Source: an uncultured Clostridia bacterium (GTDB lineage: Bacteria; Bacillota; Clostridia; Lachnospirales; Anaerotignaceae). Taken from it: a stretch of DNA of 64,000 bases. The translations under genes and the position numbers were made by a program. The notes under the pieces were generated by a model. The model saw nothing but the letters and a program-made list of their open reading frames with translations, was not told the origin of the DNA and searched no databases. Below are positions 15,806-25,334 of the stretch, piece after piece; positions within the stretch are counted from its first letter, which is position 1, and the number at the start of each line of letters is the position of its first letter. The stretch covers positions 106,225 to 170,224 of the forward strand of contig CABSIK010000005.1 in the NCBI GenBank assembly GCA_902477755.1, in the 5' to 3' direction.

Positions 15806-18370
15806 ATGGCATCAGTAGGAAGTCTTAGTTCCAGTACAAGCAGCAGTATTTTTAATAGCGCAAACCGTATTACAGGTCTTGCCAGTGGTCTTGATACAGA
15901 TGCATTGGTAGAAAATATGACATTGGCAACCCGTACCAAAATCGCAAAACAGAATCAGGACAAGCAGCTTCTGCAATGGAAGATGGACGATTACAGATCT
16001 ATTAGTTCAAAGCTCATTGCATTCCAGAATAATTATTTGTCCTATAGTTCTGAAACTAACTTAAGAAGTCCAAGCTTTTATGACAAAACCCTGATTTCTG
16101 TACTTGGGGATAACAGCAAATATGTGAGTGTCAGCGGTACATCGAGTACTGTTGAGAATGTTGCTATTTCCGCGGTGGAACGGTTGGCAAAGAACAACAG
16201 TTATGTTTCGGTTGGAACTGTTTCGGATCAAAAGCTCAGCAGTAATAGAGTCACCGGAACAGAAGAATTTTTGTCCAGCGAACTGGAAGGAACCGGTCTT
16301 TCAATTTCTTATGGAAACAAAACATATACCGTTTCTCTTTCCAGCGGAAAAACATATAATGAGCCAAAGGACATTGTAAATGAACTGAATGAAAAGCTGA
16401 AGACCATTGATGTTGGCAATGACGGCACAAAGCTTTCAGAGAAAATCCAGTTTGAACTGGATAACAAAAAGAGGGTTACTTTGAAGTTCACAGATAAAGA
16501 AGTCAATGTGGGCAACTCCCTTAAGATCAAAGGCGGCAGTGAGAAATTGATGGAGGCCTTGGGCTTTGAAGAAGGAGACACGGCCGTAAAAGATGTTCCC
16601 ATTACAGGCAGAACGGAGCTTACGTCAGAAGTGCTGGAATCATATCAGAAAAAGGCTACATTTAAGGATATGGTATCCGGAGAGGGCAAAACCCTGTCTT
16701 TTACATATAACGGCACAACAAAAAGCATCCAGCTTCCAGGAAAGGATTCCGATATTTTTAATGCTGACGGAAGCGCAAAGATGGATGAACTGGCGAAGTA
16801 CTTGGAGGATGAAATGGACAAGGCCTTTGGTGGGGGCAGGATTCGAGTGACCTACCAAAAGGATGGTGATGCTAAAGGCGGAGAATTGCAGTGCGGAGAA
16901 TTGCAGTTTGAAACCGTACAGGTTAATCCGGACAAGACCACTGGATCCCCGGTCAAAGATACAACATCTGTTTTAACGTTTAACGGCGGGGATGCCAATG
17001 CCATAAAAGCCCTCGGACTGACGGCAGGTGATTCAAACAGAGTGAATCTGGATGCCTCTGTTGCGGAATCTGGATTAAAGATAAAGGGCGATGTTGATAT
17101 AACAAAGCTGGGCAAGGACGATTATGCAATCTATATTAAAAATAATACCACAGGCAAAACCGAGACAATTAACCAAACGGTGGACGGCAAAGCGTTTAAT
17201 GCCAACACATCTTTGGCAGATATTATAAAAGCCATCAATAACAGCGATGCAAAAGTAGAGGTTTCCTATTCTCAAACAGCAGATAAGCTGACATTGGTTT
17301 CTACTGACCCAGGAGCCAGCGGCGATTTTTCCATTGTTAGAAATGCCAAGGGTGAATCTAGAGATGGAGATGCAACAAGCTCCTATACACTGGGAGAAGC
17401 CATCTTTGGGAAAGATTTGGATGACAAAAGCGCCTATACACCCACAGAAGGACAAGACGCTGTGATTTATGTTGATTATGATGGAGAAGGTGAGGCAAAG
17501 CCTATGAGAATTACACGCCCCACAAATACATTCGATATTGATGGACTCAGTGTTACGGTGAACGGAACATTTGGTATGAAAACAGATGAAACTGGTCAGC
17601 TTGTAATCGATAACGAGGCAGCAGTTACCTTTAGCGCGAAGGTGGATACGGAAAAGGTCACAGAAGCAGTGAAAACGATGATCGAGGAATTCAATGCCAT
17701 CATTGAACTTACCAATACGGAGCTTTCCGAGAAAAAAAACAGAGATTATGCGCCTTTGACAGATGAGCAGAGAGAAGAAATGTCAGAAGACCAGATTAAA
17801 GCTTGGGAAGAAAAGGCAAAAGCTGGTATGTTGTTCAACGATTCTGATTTAAGGGAATTTACATCCAGCATACGCTTTATATTCTCTGGGAATGCTGAAA
17901 CGATTCAAACACTTTCGGATATGGGGATCACCACATCTACCACTTATTCCGAGCATGGGAAGATCAATTTCGATGAAGCGAAGTTTAAAGCAGCGTTGGA
18001 GGCAAACCCCGAAACCATTGCTGATTTGTTTACAAGAACAGAAGAAACCACTGTTGACAGCGAAGGGAATACAGTAAAAACCAATGCTGGTATCATGAAT
18101 CAGATCAAAACCGTATTTGATAAGTATGCGGCAACAACTGGCTCGGTAAAAGGCATTTTTGTGCAAATGGCAGGTGCTACAGAATCTCCTTTGTCTATGC
18201 TGGACAACTATATTTTGGATCAGATGGATGATATTGATGAGGAAATTGAGCGGTTGCAGGATAAGCTGGAAACGGAAACAGAAAGGTATTACAGTCAGTT
18301 TGCTTCGCTGGAAACATTTATTTCTCAAATGAATAGCCAAAGCAGTTGGTTGTCATCCCAGTTTGCATGA
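15806..18370 (+). CDS. fliD: Flagellar hook-associated protein 2 / filament cap FliD
   Basis: FliD caps the growing filament and helps flagellin fold into place. The N-terminal motif ITGLASGLDTDALVENM and the C-terminal FliD domain with a coiled coil (MDDIDEEIERLQDKLETETERY) are clear. At 854 residues it is much longer than common FliD proteins (about 450-700). The extra length is in the central, surface-exposed D2/D3 region. A 15-bp perfect tandem duplication (16878-16907) encodes GELQC-GELQF inside this region. ATG 15806 is chosen because GGAGAGG lies 8 bp upstream. Confidence 0.94.
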   Translation: MASVGSLSSSTSSSIFNSANRITGLASGLDTDALVENMTLATRTKIAKQNQDKQLLQWKMDDYRSISSKLIAFQNNYLSYSSETNLRSPSFYDKTLISVLGDNSKYVSVSGTSSTVENVAISAVERLAKNNSYVSVGTVSDQKLSSNRVTGTEEFLSSELEGTGLSISYGNKTYTVSLSSGKTYNEPKDIVNELNEKLKTIDVGNDGTKLSEKIQFELDNKKRVTLKFTDKEVNVGNSLKIKGGSEKLMEALGFEEGDTAVKDVPITGRTELTSEVLESYQKKATFKDMVSGEGKTLSFTYNGTTKSIQLPGKDSDIFNADGSAKMDELAKYLEDEMDKAFGGGRIRVTYQKDGDAKGGELQCGELQFETVQVNPDKTTGSPVKDTTSVLTFNGGDANAIKALGLTAGDSNRVNLDASVAESGLKIKGDVDITKLGKDDYAIYIKNNTTGKTETINQTVDGKAFNANTSLADIIKAINNSDAKVEVSYSQTADKLTLVSTDPGASGDFSIVRNAKGESRDGDATSSYTLGEAIFGKDLDDKSAYTPTEGQDAVIYVDYDGEGEAKPMRITRPTNTFDIDGLSVTVNGTFGMKTDETGQLVIDNEAAVTFSAKVDTEKVTEAVKTMIEEFNAIIELTNTELSEKKNRDYAPLTDEQREEMSEDQIKAWEEKAKAGMLFNDSDLREFTSSIRFIFSGNAETIQTLSDMGITTSTTYSEHGKINFDEAKFKAALEANPETIADLFTRTEETTVDSEGNTVKTNAGIMNQIKTVFDKYAATTGSVKGIFVQMAGATESPLSMLDNYILDQMDDIDEEIERLQDKLETETERYYSQFASLETFISQMNSQSSWLSSQFA
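16878..16907 (+). repeat. 15-bp in-frame tandem duplication in fliD
   Basis: The unit GCGGAGAATTGCAGT occurs twice without mismatch, adding five residues in the exposed part of FliD. The absence of divergence between the units suggests a recent slippage event. Confidence 0.85.
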
Positions 18371-18400
18371 TAAAAAGAGCGGAAGGACAGATAAGATCTT

Positions 18401-18769
18401 ATGAATATGAATGGTTATCAGCAATATAAACAGCAATCCATATCAACAATGACAAAGGGAGAAATGCTATTGCTTTTGTATGACGAAAGTATTAAGCGTC
18501 TTACAATGGCTCAGATTTCTCTGGATAAAGAGGATTATGTTCAGTTTGAGGATTGTGTGGAAAGGACAGAAAAGATCATACGCTATCTTAGTTCCATATT
18601 GGATCGAAAATATGAGATTGGTACCGATTTGTACAGATTATATGATTATTTTCTATTTCAATTAGGCAGACTTCGTGCCGGAAGGAACAAAATGATACTG
18701 AGTGAATTGAAACAAAAGATTGCTGAATTAAGAGATGCCTTTCGCGAGGCAGATCGATTGAGCAGCTGA
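18401..18769 (+). CDS. fliS: Flagellin export chaperone FliS
   Basis: This 122-residue, fully helical protein shows the FliS pattern (GYQQYKQQSISTMTKGEMLLLLYDESIKRL). It binds the flagellin C-terminus before export. It lies 30 bp after fliD in the same operon, the standard order. Confidence 0.95.
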   Translation: MNMNGYQQYKQQSISTMTKGEMLLLLYDESIKRLTMAQISLDKEDYVQFEDCVERTEKIIRYLSSILDRKYEIGTDLYRLYDYFLFQLGRLRAGRNKMILSELKQKIAELRDAFREADRLSS

Positions 18770-18800
18770 TTGTTTTATAATGTAAAATGAGGTACTTGGT

Positions 18801-19193
18801 ATGCAGGATAAGAATTATTATGAGCAGTTGGAAAAATTGTTTGAGCAGAAGTATAGTGGTTTTGTGGAGATATACCGCCTTACAAAAGAATTGGATGATG
18901 TTTTAAGAAGCAATGATAAGGATAGTGTAAAAATCGTCATGAAGATGAGAGGGGAAGAAATGGAGAGGATCAATGTTCTCAATGAGAAAATTGAGGAAAT
19001 CTGTCGTTTTTTGCCCTCGCAGGAAGCTGCTTTTTTAAAGCAGGAGCCGAAAGACGATTTCTGTCCTGAAGGATTGCAGAAAATTATGACGATTCGAAAG
19101 CGTAATCAAAGGGCGCTGGAAAAGATTATAGAAATTGACCGTGCTTTTTGTAATCGAATTGGCGGAAGAAAGTCCTTTTATGGCGGCCGCTGA
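18801..19193 (+). CDS. FliT/FlgN-like helical protein, putative export chaperone
   Basis: The protein has 130 residues and is almost entirely helical and charged, without membrane segments. It occupies the position directly after fliS, where Firmicutes often have FliT, the FliD chaperone. Sequence features alone do not prove the family; the call rests on position, size and predicted helical content. It ends shortly before a 650-bp gene-free stretch with hairpins. Confidence 0.55.
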   Translation: MQDKNYYEQLEKLFEQKYSGFVEIYRLTKELDDVLRSNDKDSVKIVMKMRGEEMERINVLNEKIEEICRFLPSQEAAFLKQEPKDDFCPEGLQKIMTIRKRNQRALEKIIEIDRAFCNRIGGRKSFYGGR

Positions 19194-19844
19194 TGCAATC
19201 AAATCTCTTAAGAGGAATTGTTTCATATGGGGACGTTGTTTCCGCAAGTATATTTGAGGGTTCCGTGTTTTTTTGTAAACAGAACCAGCAATGAAATGCA
19301 ACAAGATTTCTAGAAGAAAGAAAACGATAAATATTATCCATGGAATGATCTGAAATAGGAATTACTTGTAAGCCCCACTTTGTTGGGGCTTCTGATATAA
19401 TAGCGTGGTATGAATGGCTGTTTTCACAAGAATAGCCATTTTTAATAGCCCATGAGCTTTTTTATTTGGCCGTATTTTTTCAGTTGCCAGACTTGGGATA
19501 AGCATGGCATAAGTATGGATGAAACAAAGCCGCAAACGGCGATCATATCATCTGTGGCATAAATTTTGCTCATCCGCTTTTTCTTTGGTTATGATATAGC
19601 ATATGTACACCTGTTTTCGGGAAAGCAAAGGGGCTGAATTGCCAAGGGATTTTGTAATTTCTTATGTTGTTTGTGGGAATTTATGATATGATAAAACAAT
19701 GGGATTTCAAAAAGTGGTGGATGGGATGATTGGCACAGTCAGAAAGCATTTATCATGCACTTCATTTTGATACCTCCCAAAGTGAATGATAACGGAATGA
19801 AAAAGGTGCTTTTTTCGGGCAGATTTTAGGAAAGGAACTGGGGA
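19194..19844. other. Gene-free stretch after the fliD operon
   Basis: No coding frame with family resemblance is seen on either strand. The stretch holds two hairpins (19370-19392 and 19412-19445) that probably end the fliD operon. Near 19680 a sequence like TTATGATATGATA could be a -10 region for the ABC gene. The remaining sequence is unexplained. Confidence 0.5.
19370..19392 (+). terminator. Hairpin after the fliD-fliS-fliT-like operon
   Basis: AAGCCCCA (19370-19377), a short TTTG-type loop and TGGGGCTT form a strong stem, but no T-run follows directly. A second hairpin about 20 bp further (ATGGCT...AGCCAT followed by TTTTT, 19412-19445) may do the actual termination. Confidence 0.55.
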
Positions 19845-20537
19845 ATGTATTCGGTTACGCTTCAAAATGTGGGTTATGTATACCCTGATGGCACATTGGG
19901 GCTGCATAATGTAAGTTTAAATATCAATCAGGGGGAGTTCGTTTTTTTGCTGGGAAAGAATGGTTCCGGCAAAAGTACATTATTGAATTTGCTGACAAAA
20001 GAGATCCATCCATCGGAAGGGCAGATTTGCTTTGGCCAGGAGGATATCACGAATATGAAAAGAAAAGAAATTCCTTATTATCGCCGCAGAATTGGAATCA
20101 TAAAAGAAGACAACCTTTTTCTGGAAAATAAAAACGTTTATGAAAATATCAAAATCGCACTTCTGGCAGCATCCAAAGTCAGGAGTGATATGGATGATTA
20201 CATTATGTCGGCATTAGGAATTGTGGGCATGCGGAATAAATGGGACGCATATCCACATGAGCTTTCTGGTGGGGAGCGTTCGAGAATTGCGTTGGCAAGA
20301 GCCATTGTCAATAATCCGTATGTGATTTTGGCAGACGAGCCTACAGCAGGATTGGATCAAGATGCGGCATGGGACATTATGAACTTATTTAACGAAATAA
20401 ACAGAAAAAAGGTGACGATTATCATGGCTACACATGAAAAGAAACTCGTTACCATTATGAAAAAGCGCGTCGTGACTTTATATAATGGGGGAATATTGGG
20501 AGATGTAAAGCACGGGCGGTATGGAGACTTGATTTAG
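19845..20537 (+). CDS. Orphan FtsE-like ABC transporter ATP-binding protein
   Basis: This is a 230-residue ABC ATPase with Walker A (GKNGSGKST), signature (LSGGE), Walker B (VILADEPTAGLD) and switch His (MATHEKK). The order and length resemble FtsE, the ATPase of the FtsEX pair that controls cell-wall hydrolases. No ftsX-like permease gene is next to it: the next genes are flgM and flgN. It could work with a permease encoded elsewhere, or act in an unknown motility-linked role. The ATG follows AGGAAAGGAACTGGGGA. Confidence 0.85.
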   Translation: MYSVTLQNVGYVYPDGTLGLHNVSLNINQGEFVFLLGKNGSGKSTLLNLLTKEIHPSEGQICFGQEDITNMKRKEIPYYRRRIGIIKEDNLFLENKNVYENIKIALLAASKVRSDMDDYIMSALGIVGMRNKWDAYPHELSGGERSRIALARAIVNNPYVILADEPTAGLDQDAAWDIMNLFNEINRKKVTIIMATHEKKLVTIMKKRVVTLYNGGILGDVKHGRYGDLI

Positions 20538-20583
20538 TAACATAGGTTAAGGTTGTATGAAGAGATAAAATATAGAAAAATGG

Positions 20584-20610
20584 TTATCTTTTTCTATAAA
20601 ATGACGATAT
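20584..20610 (+). promoter_or_regulatory. Sigma-28 promoter candidate for flgM-flgN-flgK-flgL
   Basis: TTAT, 15 bp, then GACGATAT, identical in -35, spacing and -10 to the cheV and cheA sites. It lies 45 bp upstream of flgM, so the anti-sigma factor would be under control of the sigma factor it binds. Confidence 0.65.
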
Positions 20611-20654
20611 ATTTTATAGAAAGAAGATCAAATTTTTTGGCAGGAGATGATGAT

Positions 20655-20948
20655 ATGAAGATTACGCCGGATTCAAATTCCATATATTATAATACGCTGC
20701 ATGAAAATAAGAATAATCAGGTAAATTGCGTAGATTCGTCTTCCAATGTGAAAAGTTTTGATGAAATTCTGATTCAAAAGGGCCAAGCTATTCCTGAAAA
20801 GACTTTTATTCGTAATTTAAAAAATGAAATTATGGATGATGTCAAAGCGTCCCATTCCGAAAAAGAATTGGAAGAATTAAAGCTTCAGATTCAAGAAGGA
20901 AGCTATCAGATTGGGATTGACGAGCTGATCAGAAAGATTCTTTTATAA
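20655..20948 (+). CDS. flgM: Anti-sigma-28 factor FlgM
   Basis: This small protein of 97 residues has the FlgM C-terminal pattern (ELEELKLQIQEGSYQIGIDELIRKILL region) that binds sigma-28. FlgM keeps FliA inactive until the hook is complete, then is exported. The ATG at 20655 has CAGGAGA upstream; longer readings would run into the promoter. It starts the flgM-flgN-flgK-flgL operon. Confidence 0.85.
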   Translation: MKITPDSNSIYYNTLHENKNNQVNCVDSSSNVKSFDEILIQKGQAIPEKTFIRNLKNEIMDDVKASHSEKELEELKLQIQEGSYQIGIDELIRKILL

Positions 20949-20975
20949 TTTAAAGGCAGAATGGGAGTGCAGAAG

Positions 20976-21440
20976 ATGGAACGGCTGAAAAAAGTTTGCC
21001 AAGAAACAGTTCAGTTTATTGAAGAATTGACACAGGTAGAGAGTAAGAAGCTGCAAGCAGCTTTGCAGAATAATTTGGATACCATTAATGAGTGTATGAA
21101 AAAAGAGCAGGCTCTATTGTTAAAGTTGAAGGGGATTGACAAACGAAGAGAAACACTGCAAAAGGAATTGGGATATGAACAGTTTAGCTTTCGCCAGATC
21201 ATAGATAAAGTCCCGGAAGAAGAAAGAGCGGAAATGAAGAAAATATTTGATACACTTTCAGAAAAATATCGTATTTATCAGGACACTTCTTCCAGCGCAC
21301 AGAAAGCTTTAGAAATGAATCTGCATAAAATCAATAAGAAATTGGAAGAAATGCATGTTTCAGATCCGCTGCAGTCTACCTATAAAGAAGATGGCGAGAT
21401 GATTATGGTGAAAAAAAGTTTTACGAACCGAAGAGTATAA
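20976..21440 (+). CDS. flgN: Flagellar export chaperone FlgN
   Basis: A 154-residue coiled-coil protein in the conserved position between flgM and flgK. FlgN is the chaperone of the hook-filament junction proteins FlgK and FlgL. The helical heptad pattern is strong over most of the protein. ATG 20976 has GGGAG 9 bp upstream; ATG 20961 is an alternative. Confidence 0.85.
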   Translation: MERLKKVCQETVQFIEELTQVESKKLQAALQNNLDTINECMKKEQALLLKLKGIDKRRETLQKELGYEQFSFRQIIDKVPEEERAEMKKIFDTLSEKYRIYQDTSSSAQKALEMNLHKINKKLEEMHVSDPLQSTYKEDGEMIMVKKSFTNRRV

Positions 21441-21460
21441 CGTTTTAGGAGGGACTTCTT

Positions 21461-23194
21461 GTGATAAATTCAACTTTTGGAAGCTTTGTTACTGCAAGGC
21501 TTGGAATGAGTGCCAGCCAAAAGGCATTAAGCGTTGTAGGGCAGAATATAGCAAATATCAGTACACCGGGATATACCCGTCAAAGGGTAGATCAGGTAAG
21601 TATCAATGTGGGTGGTACAGGAAATAAATATGTATCCGGCAACTTGGTCAATATTGGCAATGGTGTTATGGTTACAGGCGTTTCTCAGCTGCGCGATCCT
21701 TTTTTGGACAGGCGTTTCCGTACAGAGATGGCACAGGTGGGCGAATATGATATTTGGACATCAGGCCTGAATGAGTTGGCGGGTATTTTAGATGAAACGT
21801 CCATGAAAGAAGACGGAGGAGGAATACATAATCAATTAGGAGATTTGTTGAGCAAACTCAATGATTTATCCAACAATGTAGGCAACAACGAGTATGACAA
21901 CATGGTAAAGTCTTCTGCGGACATATTGGTCAAGCTGTTTAATTCTTATGCAGAGCAGATCGAATCCATCAGAGGAAATGTAGAGACCGATCTGAAGGAT
22001 GTAGATATTGAGGCAGTCAATAATATTCTGAAGAATATACAGGAATTGAATGTATCTATTAAGGATAGTCAGATTCATGGTGACGACGCATTGGAGCTCC
22101 AGGATCAGAGAAATAGCCTGATTGATGAACTTGCAACATATGTAAATATAGATGTAAAGTATGACACTGTGCAGGTCACAGACGCGGTAAGTGTGGAAGA
22201 GCTTTCTATACGTCTGGTTGGACAGGATGGGAAAAAGATTGATCTGATACATGATGATCAGATACGACAGTTCTCGGCTTCCAAAAACGACCAGACAGGG
22301 GAATGGTCAATTGGATTGTCAGCCCTTTCTCCCGAGGATACAGAGTTGATTAATGCTTTTAACAGTGCGGAAAAAGCGTGGATGGAAGCAAAAACAGCAT
22401 GGGAGGCAGACCCCACCAATGCGGAATTAAAGCAAACATACATAGAAGCAAGAGATCAGTATATTAAAATCAGAGATCAAAAAGAAGCGGCAGAAAAAGC
22501 TGGAGAGGCTATTGATGATATCAATGCAGATTTGACAACTGGTTCTTTGAAAAGTTCTTTGGATCTTCTCAATGGCCAGGGAGAATTTGCTGCGGCAGAC
22601 GGCAATGATGCCAAGGGGATAGGGTATTATGAAAAAGCTTTGGACTTGCTGGCAAATAAATTAGCACAGTCGTTTAATGACGCAAACACTTTAAATCAGA
22701 CGGGAACTGTAAAGGATCATGTTTTATTTGAGTCAAATGATGGCGGTCCTATTACAGCAGATAACATTAAAATTGCAGATGGATGGGCCAATAATGAATA
22801 TGGAATTACAGCGTCTAAAGATCCAGATGCACCCGTAGGCGCCAGTGACAATATTTCTCATATGATTTCAATGATGAAAGAGTCTATGACATATACAACA
22901 GGTGGGAATCCTGATGAGAAAATATTTGAAGGAACCTTCCAGGAGTATTTTACAAATATTGGCGTTGTGTTAGGACTGGATATTGCTTCTGGCAATGAGA
23001 TATTGAATAATCATGTTTCGCTGGCTTCTGACATTAATCAAAGCAGAGATAATGTGTCAGGTGTATCCTTGGATGAAGAAGGGATGAATATGATCCAGTA
23101 CTCACAGGCTTATAATGCTTCGGCAAGATTTATGACAGTGTTGGATGAAGCATTAGATACTTTGATCAATAACATGGGTGTAGTAGGACGATAA
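21461..23194 (+). CDS. flgK: Hook-associated protein 1 FlgK
   Basis: FlgK is the first hook-filament junction protein. The N-terminus has the rod/hook motif (LSVVGQNIANISTPGYTRQR) and the C-terminus ends with the matching SGVSLDEEGMNMIQYSQAYN segment. The protein has 577 residues, with a variable central part rich in A, E and K. The start is a GTG after AGGAGGGACTTCTT. Confidence 0.96.
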   Translation: MINSTFGSFVTARLGMSASQKALSVVGQNIANISTPGYTRQRVDQVSINVGGTGNKYVSGNLVNIGNGVMVTGVSQLRDPFLDRRFRTEMAQVGEYDIWTSGLNELAGILDETSMKEDGGGIHNQLGDLLSKLNDLSNNVGNNEYDNMVKSSADILVKLFNSYAEQIESIRGNVETDLKDVDIEAVNNILKNIQELNVSIKDSQIHGDDALELQDQRNSLIDELATYVNIDVKYDTVQVTDAVSVEELSIRLVGQDGKKIDLIHDDQIRQFSASKNDQTGEWSIGLSALSPEDTELINAFNSAEKAWMEAKTAWEADPTNAELKQTYIEARDQYIKIRDQKEAAEKAGEAIDDINADLTTGSLKSSLDLLNGQGEFAAADGNDAKGIGYYEKALDLLANKLAQSFNDANTLNQTGTVKDHVLFESNDGGPITADNIKIADGWANNEYGITASKDPDAPVGASDNISHMISMMKESMTYTTGGNPDEKIFEGTFQEYFTNIGVVLGLDIASGNEILNNHVSLASDINQSRDNVSGVSLDEEGMNMIQYSQAYNASARFMTVLDEALDTLINNMGVVGR

Positions 23195-23215
23195 AGAAAG
23201 GAGGTAGTGGGTCAG

Positions 23216-24217
23216 ATGCGCATTAGTACAAGATCCATCATGAGTGGGTATAACAGAAACTTGAATAAAACATTAAATAATTTGTATGCATCTCAGACGA
23301 CGGTGCTGACACAGCGTAATTTTAATTCTATTGCGGAAGATCCTGCTTCGGCCTCCCGTTCCTTTAAGCTCTGGAGGGAGTATAACCAAAATGCGGATTA
23401 TATAGAAAATGCAAAGACAACACAGGAGTTATTTGACAGCGTAGCATCCAGTACGCTTCAGGTAAGCAAAATTTTATCTGAACAGGTAAACGCAGATGCT
23501 TTGCAGGCTGTCAATGGGGCCACAAGCTATGAAGCCCGTCAGACCTATGCTACAACTTTGAGAGGGATGCAGGAGTCTATTGTATTAAGTATGAATGCTT
23601 CTTATGGTGACAGGTTTTTGTTCGGAGGTGCATCTACAAAAGAAGCTCCCTTTGAATTGACAGATGAAGGGGTTTTAACATACCGTGGCGTTGATGTGAA
23701 TACGACAGATCCGGCGGAGATAAAGAAATTAGAAGGTTTTATGAAAGAAACGCTTTATGTGGATTTAGGGTTTGGTATGCAGGAAACTGCTGGCGTCATT
23801 GATGATGACAGTGTTTTTAATACAGCCATAAGCGGCATAGAGGTTCTTGGCTATGGCCAAACGGATGATGGGGTCAGTGAAAACATCGTAACGCTTTTGG
23901 GGCAGATGGCAGACGAGCTGGAAAAAGAACCATTAGATGAAGAAAAATATAATCAGTTATTTCAGCAGTTCACAGATCTGAAAAATGATGTTGCGGATTT
24001 TGCGGCAGAATTGGGAACGGACTGTGAATTTTTAGAAAATACTGTAACAAAGTTGGAAAACAACCAAGATACGCTGAATAAACAAATTATCAGCTTAGAC
24101 CAAGCGGATATGCCTGCTGCTATTACAAATTATATTTGGCAGGAATATGCTTATAATGCTGCTTTAAAAGTGGGAAACAGTTTATTGTCACAGTCTTTTA
24201 TTGACTTCATGAAATAG
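23216..24217 (+). CDS. flgL: Hook-associated protein 3 FlgL
   Basis: FlgL is the second junction protein and belongs to the flagellin family. The N-terminus (MRISTRSIMSGYNRNLNK) and the flagellin-like C-terminus are clear. The ATG at 23216 is preferred to an upstream GTG because the full AAAGGAGG site (23197-23204) is too near the GTG. The length is 333 residues. Confidence 0.95.
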   Translation: MRISTRSIMSGYNRNLNKTLNNLYASQTTVLTQRNFNSIAEDPASASRSFKLWREYNQNADYIENAKTTQELFDSVASSTLQVSKILSEQVNADALQAVNGATSYEARQTYATTLRGMQESIVLSMNASYGDRFLFGGASTKEAPFELTDEGVLTYRGVDVNTTDPAEIKKLEGFMKETLYVDLGFGMQETAGVIDDDSVFNTAISGIEVLGYGQTDDGVSENIVTLLGQMADELEKEPLDEEKYNQLFQQFTDLKNDVADFAAELGTDCEFLENTVTKLENNQDTLNKQIISLDQADMPAAITNYIWQEYAYNAALKVGNSLLSQSFIDFMK

Positions 24218-24253
24218 GATCGTTATTATTTTTATTCATTTGGGGGCGATTGA

Positions 24254-24868
24254 ATGGAATCTTTGCTGAAGATTACAAATATACCGATAGCATTTGAGAT
24301 GAAGATCAACAGGGCTCATCTTGAATATAAAAATGGAACTGCGGATTTAGAGATAAGAAGAGAGCAGGGGCAGATGAAAATCAGCAGCAGCCCCATCAGA
24401 CTCAATATTGATACATTTGAAGCAAGAGATTCCATTTCTCCAGCATCTGTTGCCAGCAGTATTCAAAACTATGCACAAAAAGGGAAAAATGCTGCCTATG
24501 AGGCCATTGCAACCAGTATGCAGCACGGAAAGTTGATGCTGCGGGCAAAATTGGGTGAGGATGCAATAGGTCAGATCATTCAAGATAAAACAGATAAATA
24601 TTTTACGCCTGCCAATGCAGGGATTGGTTTTATTCCCAGCACACAGGCAGATTTAACATGGTCAGAGCCGGATGTTACCATAGAGTATCAAATGGATAAA
24701 ATGAATTTTGACTGGAGAATACTAAAGGGAGACTTTGAATTTATTCCAGGAGATATTGAATTTAACATTACACAATATCCAGATGTTATGATAGAATATA
24801 TCGGAGGTCCGATTTATGTTCCGCCAAGTGCAGATCCTGAAAACCAGACTTTGGATGTAAAGGCGTAA
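24254..24868 (+). CDS. DUF6470 family protein (YviE-like)
   Basis: This 204-residue soluble protein has the pattern of the YviE/DUF6470 family, found between flgL and fliW in many Firmicutes (LRITQ-like start; ISPASVASSIQNYAQKG; late beta-rich part). Its function is not known. The location between flgL and fliW argues for a flagellar role. Start ATG 24254 follows GGGGGCGATTGA. Confidence 0.8.
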   Translation: MESLLKITNIPIAFEMKINRAHLEYKNGTADLEIRREQGQMKISSSPIRLNIDTFEARDSISPASVASSIQNYAQKGKNAAYEAIATSMQHGKLMLRAKLGEDAIGQIIQDKTDKYFTPANAGIGFIPSTQADLTWSEPDVTIEYQMDKMNFDWRILKGDFEFIPGDIEFNITQYPDVMIEYIGGPIYVPPSADPENQTLDVKA

Positions 24869-24887
24869 TGATATTGGAGTGATTTTT

Positions 24888-25328
24888 ATGGAGAGAATGA
24901 CAAAATATTTTGGTAACCTTTCTTTCGAGGAAAGCGAAATTATCATCTTCAAAACTGGGCTGTTTGGATTTGAGTCATTGAGCCAGTTTAGTTTGATTCG
25001 ATTTGAGAATGATAATGGCAATATTCTTTGTTTACAAAGTTTGGAGGACAGCGAGATGGCCTTTCCCGTGGTCAATCCATTTGCCTTTATTCCAGAATAT
25101 ACTCCAAAATTGAATCCTGATATTCTCAAAATGCTGGAACTGAAAGACGAGAAAGAAGCGTTGTTTTATAATATTTGTGTAATTCGTCCCATATTGAAAG
25201 ACAGTACAGTAAATTTACGTTGCCCTGTGGTAATCAACCCAGATACAAGAACTGCAATGCAAGTAATATTGGATGATACAAAATATTCTTTTAAACATCC
25301 TTTCAGTAGCATGATTCAGAAGGGGTGA
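24888..25328 (+). CDS. fliW: Flagellar assembly factor FliW
   Basis: FliW is a small beta-barrel protein that binds either flagellin or CsrA. When flagellin is exported, freed FliW captures CsrA and lifts repression of flagellin translation. The typical features GLFGFESLSQFSLI and VVNPFAFIPEY are present. ATG 24888 is chosen because TTGGAGTG lies just upstream. csrA starts 7 bp after the stop. Confidence 0.95.
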   Translation: MERMTKYFGNLSFEESEIIIFKTGLFGFESLSQFSLIRFENDNGNILCLQSLEDSEMAFPVVNPFAFIPEYTPKLNPDILKMLELKDEKEALFYNICVIRPILKDSTVNLRCPVVINPDTRTAMQVILDDTKYSFKHPFSSMIQKG

Positions 25329-25334
25329 TATTGT

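Noticed and set aside
19304..19330. A further sigma-28 site (AACGATAA) after the fliT-like gene
   Set aside because: The first -10 base and the -35 box do not match, and no gene starts nearby.
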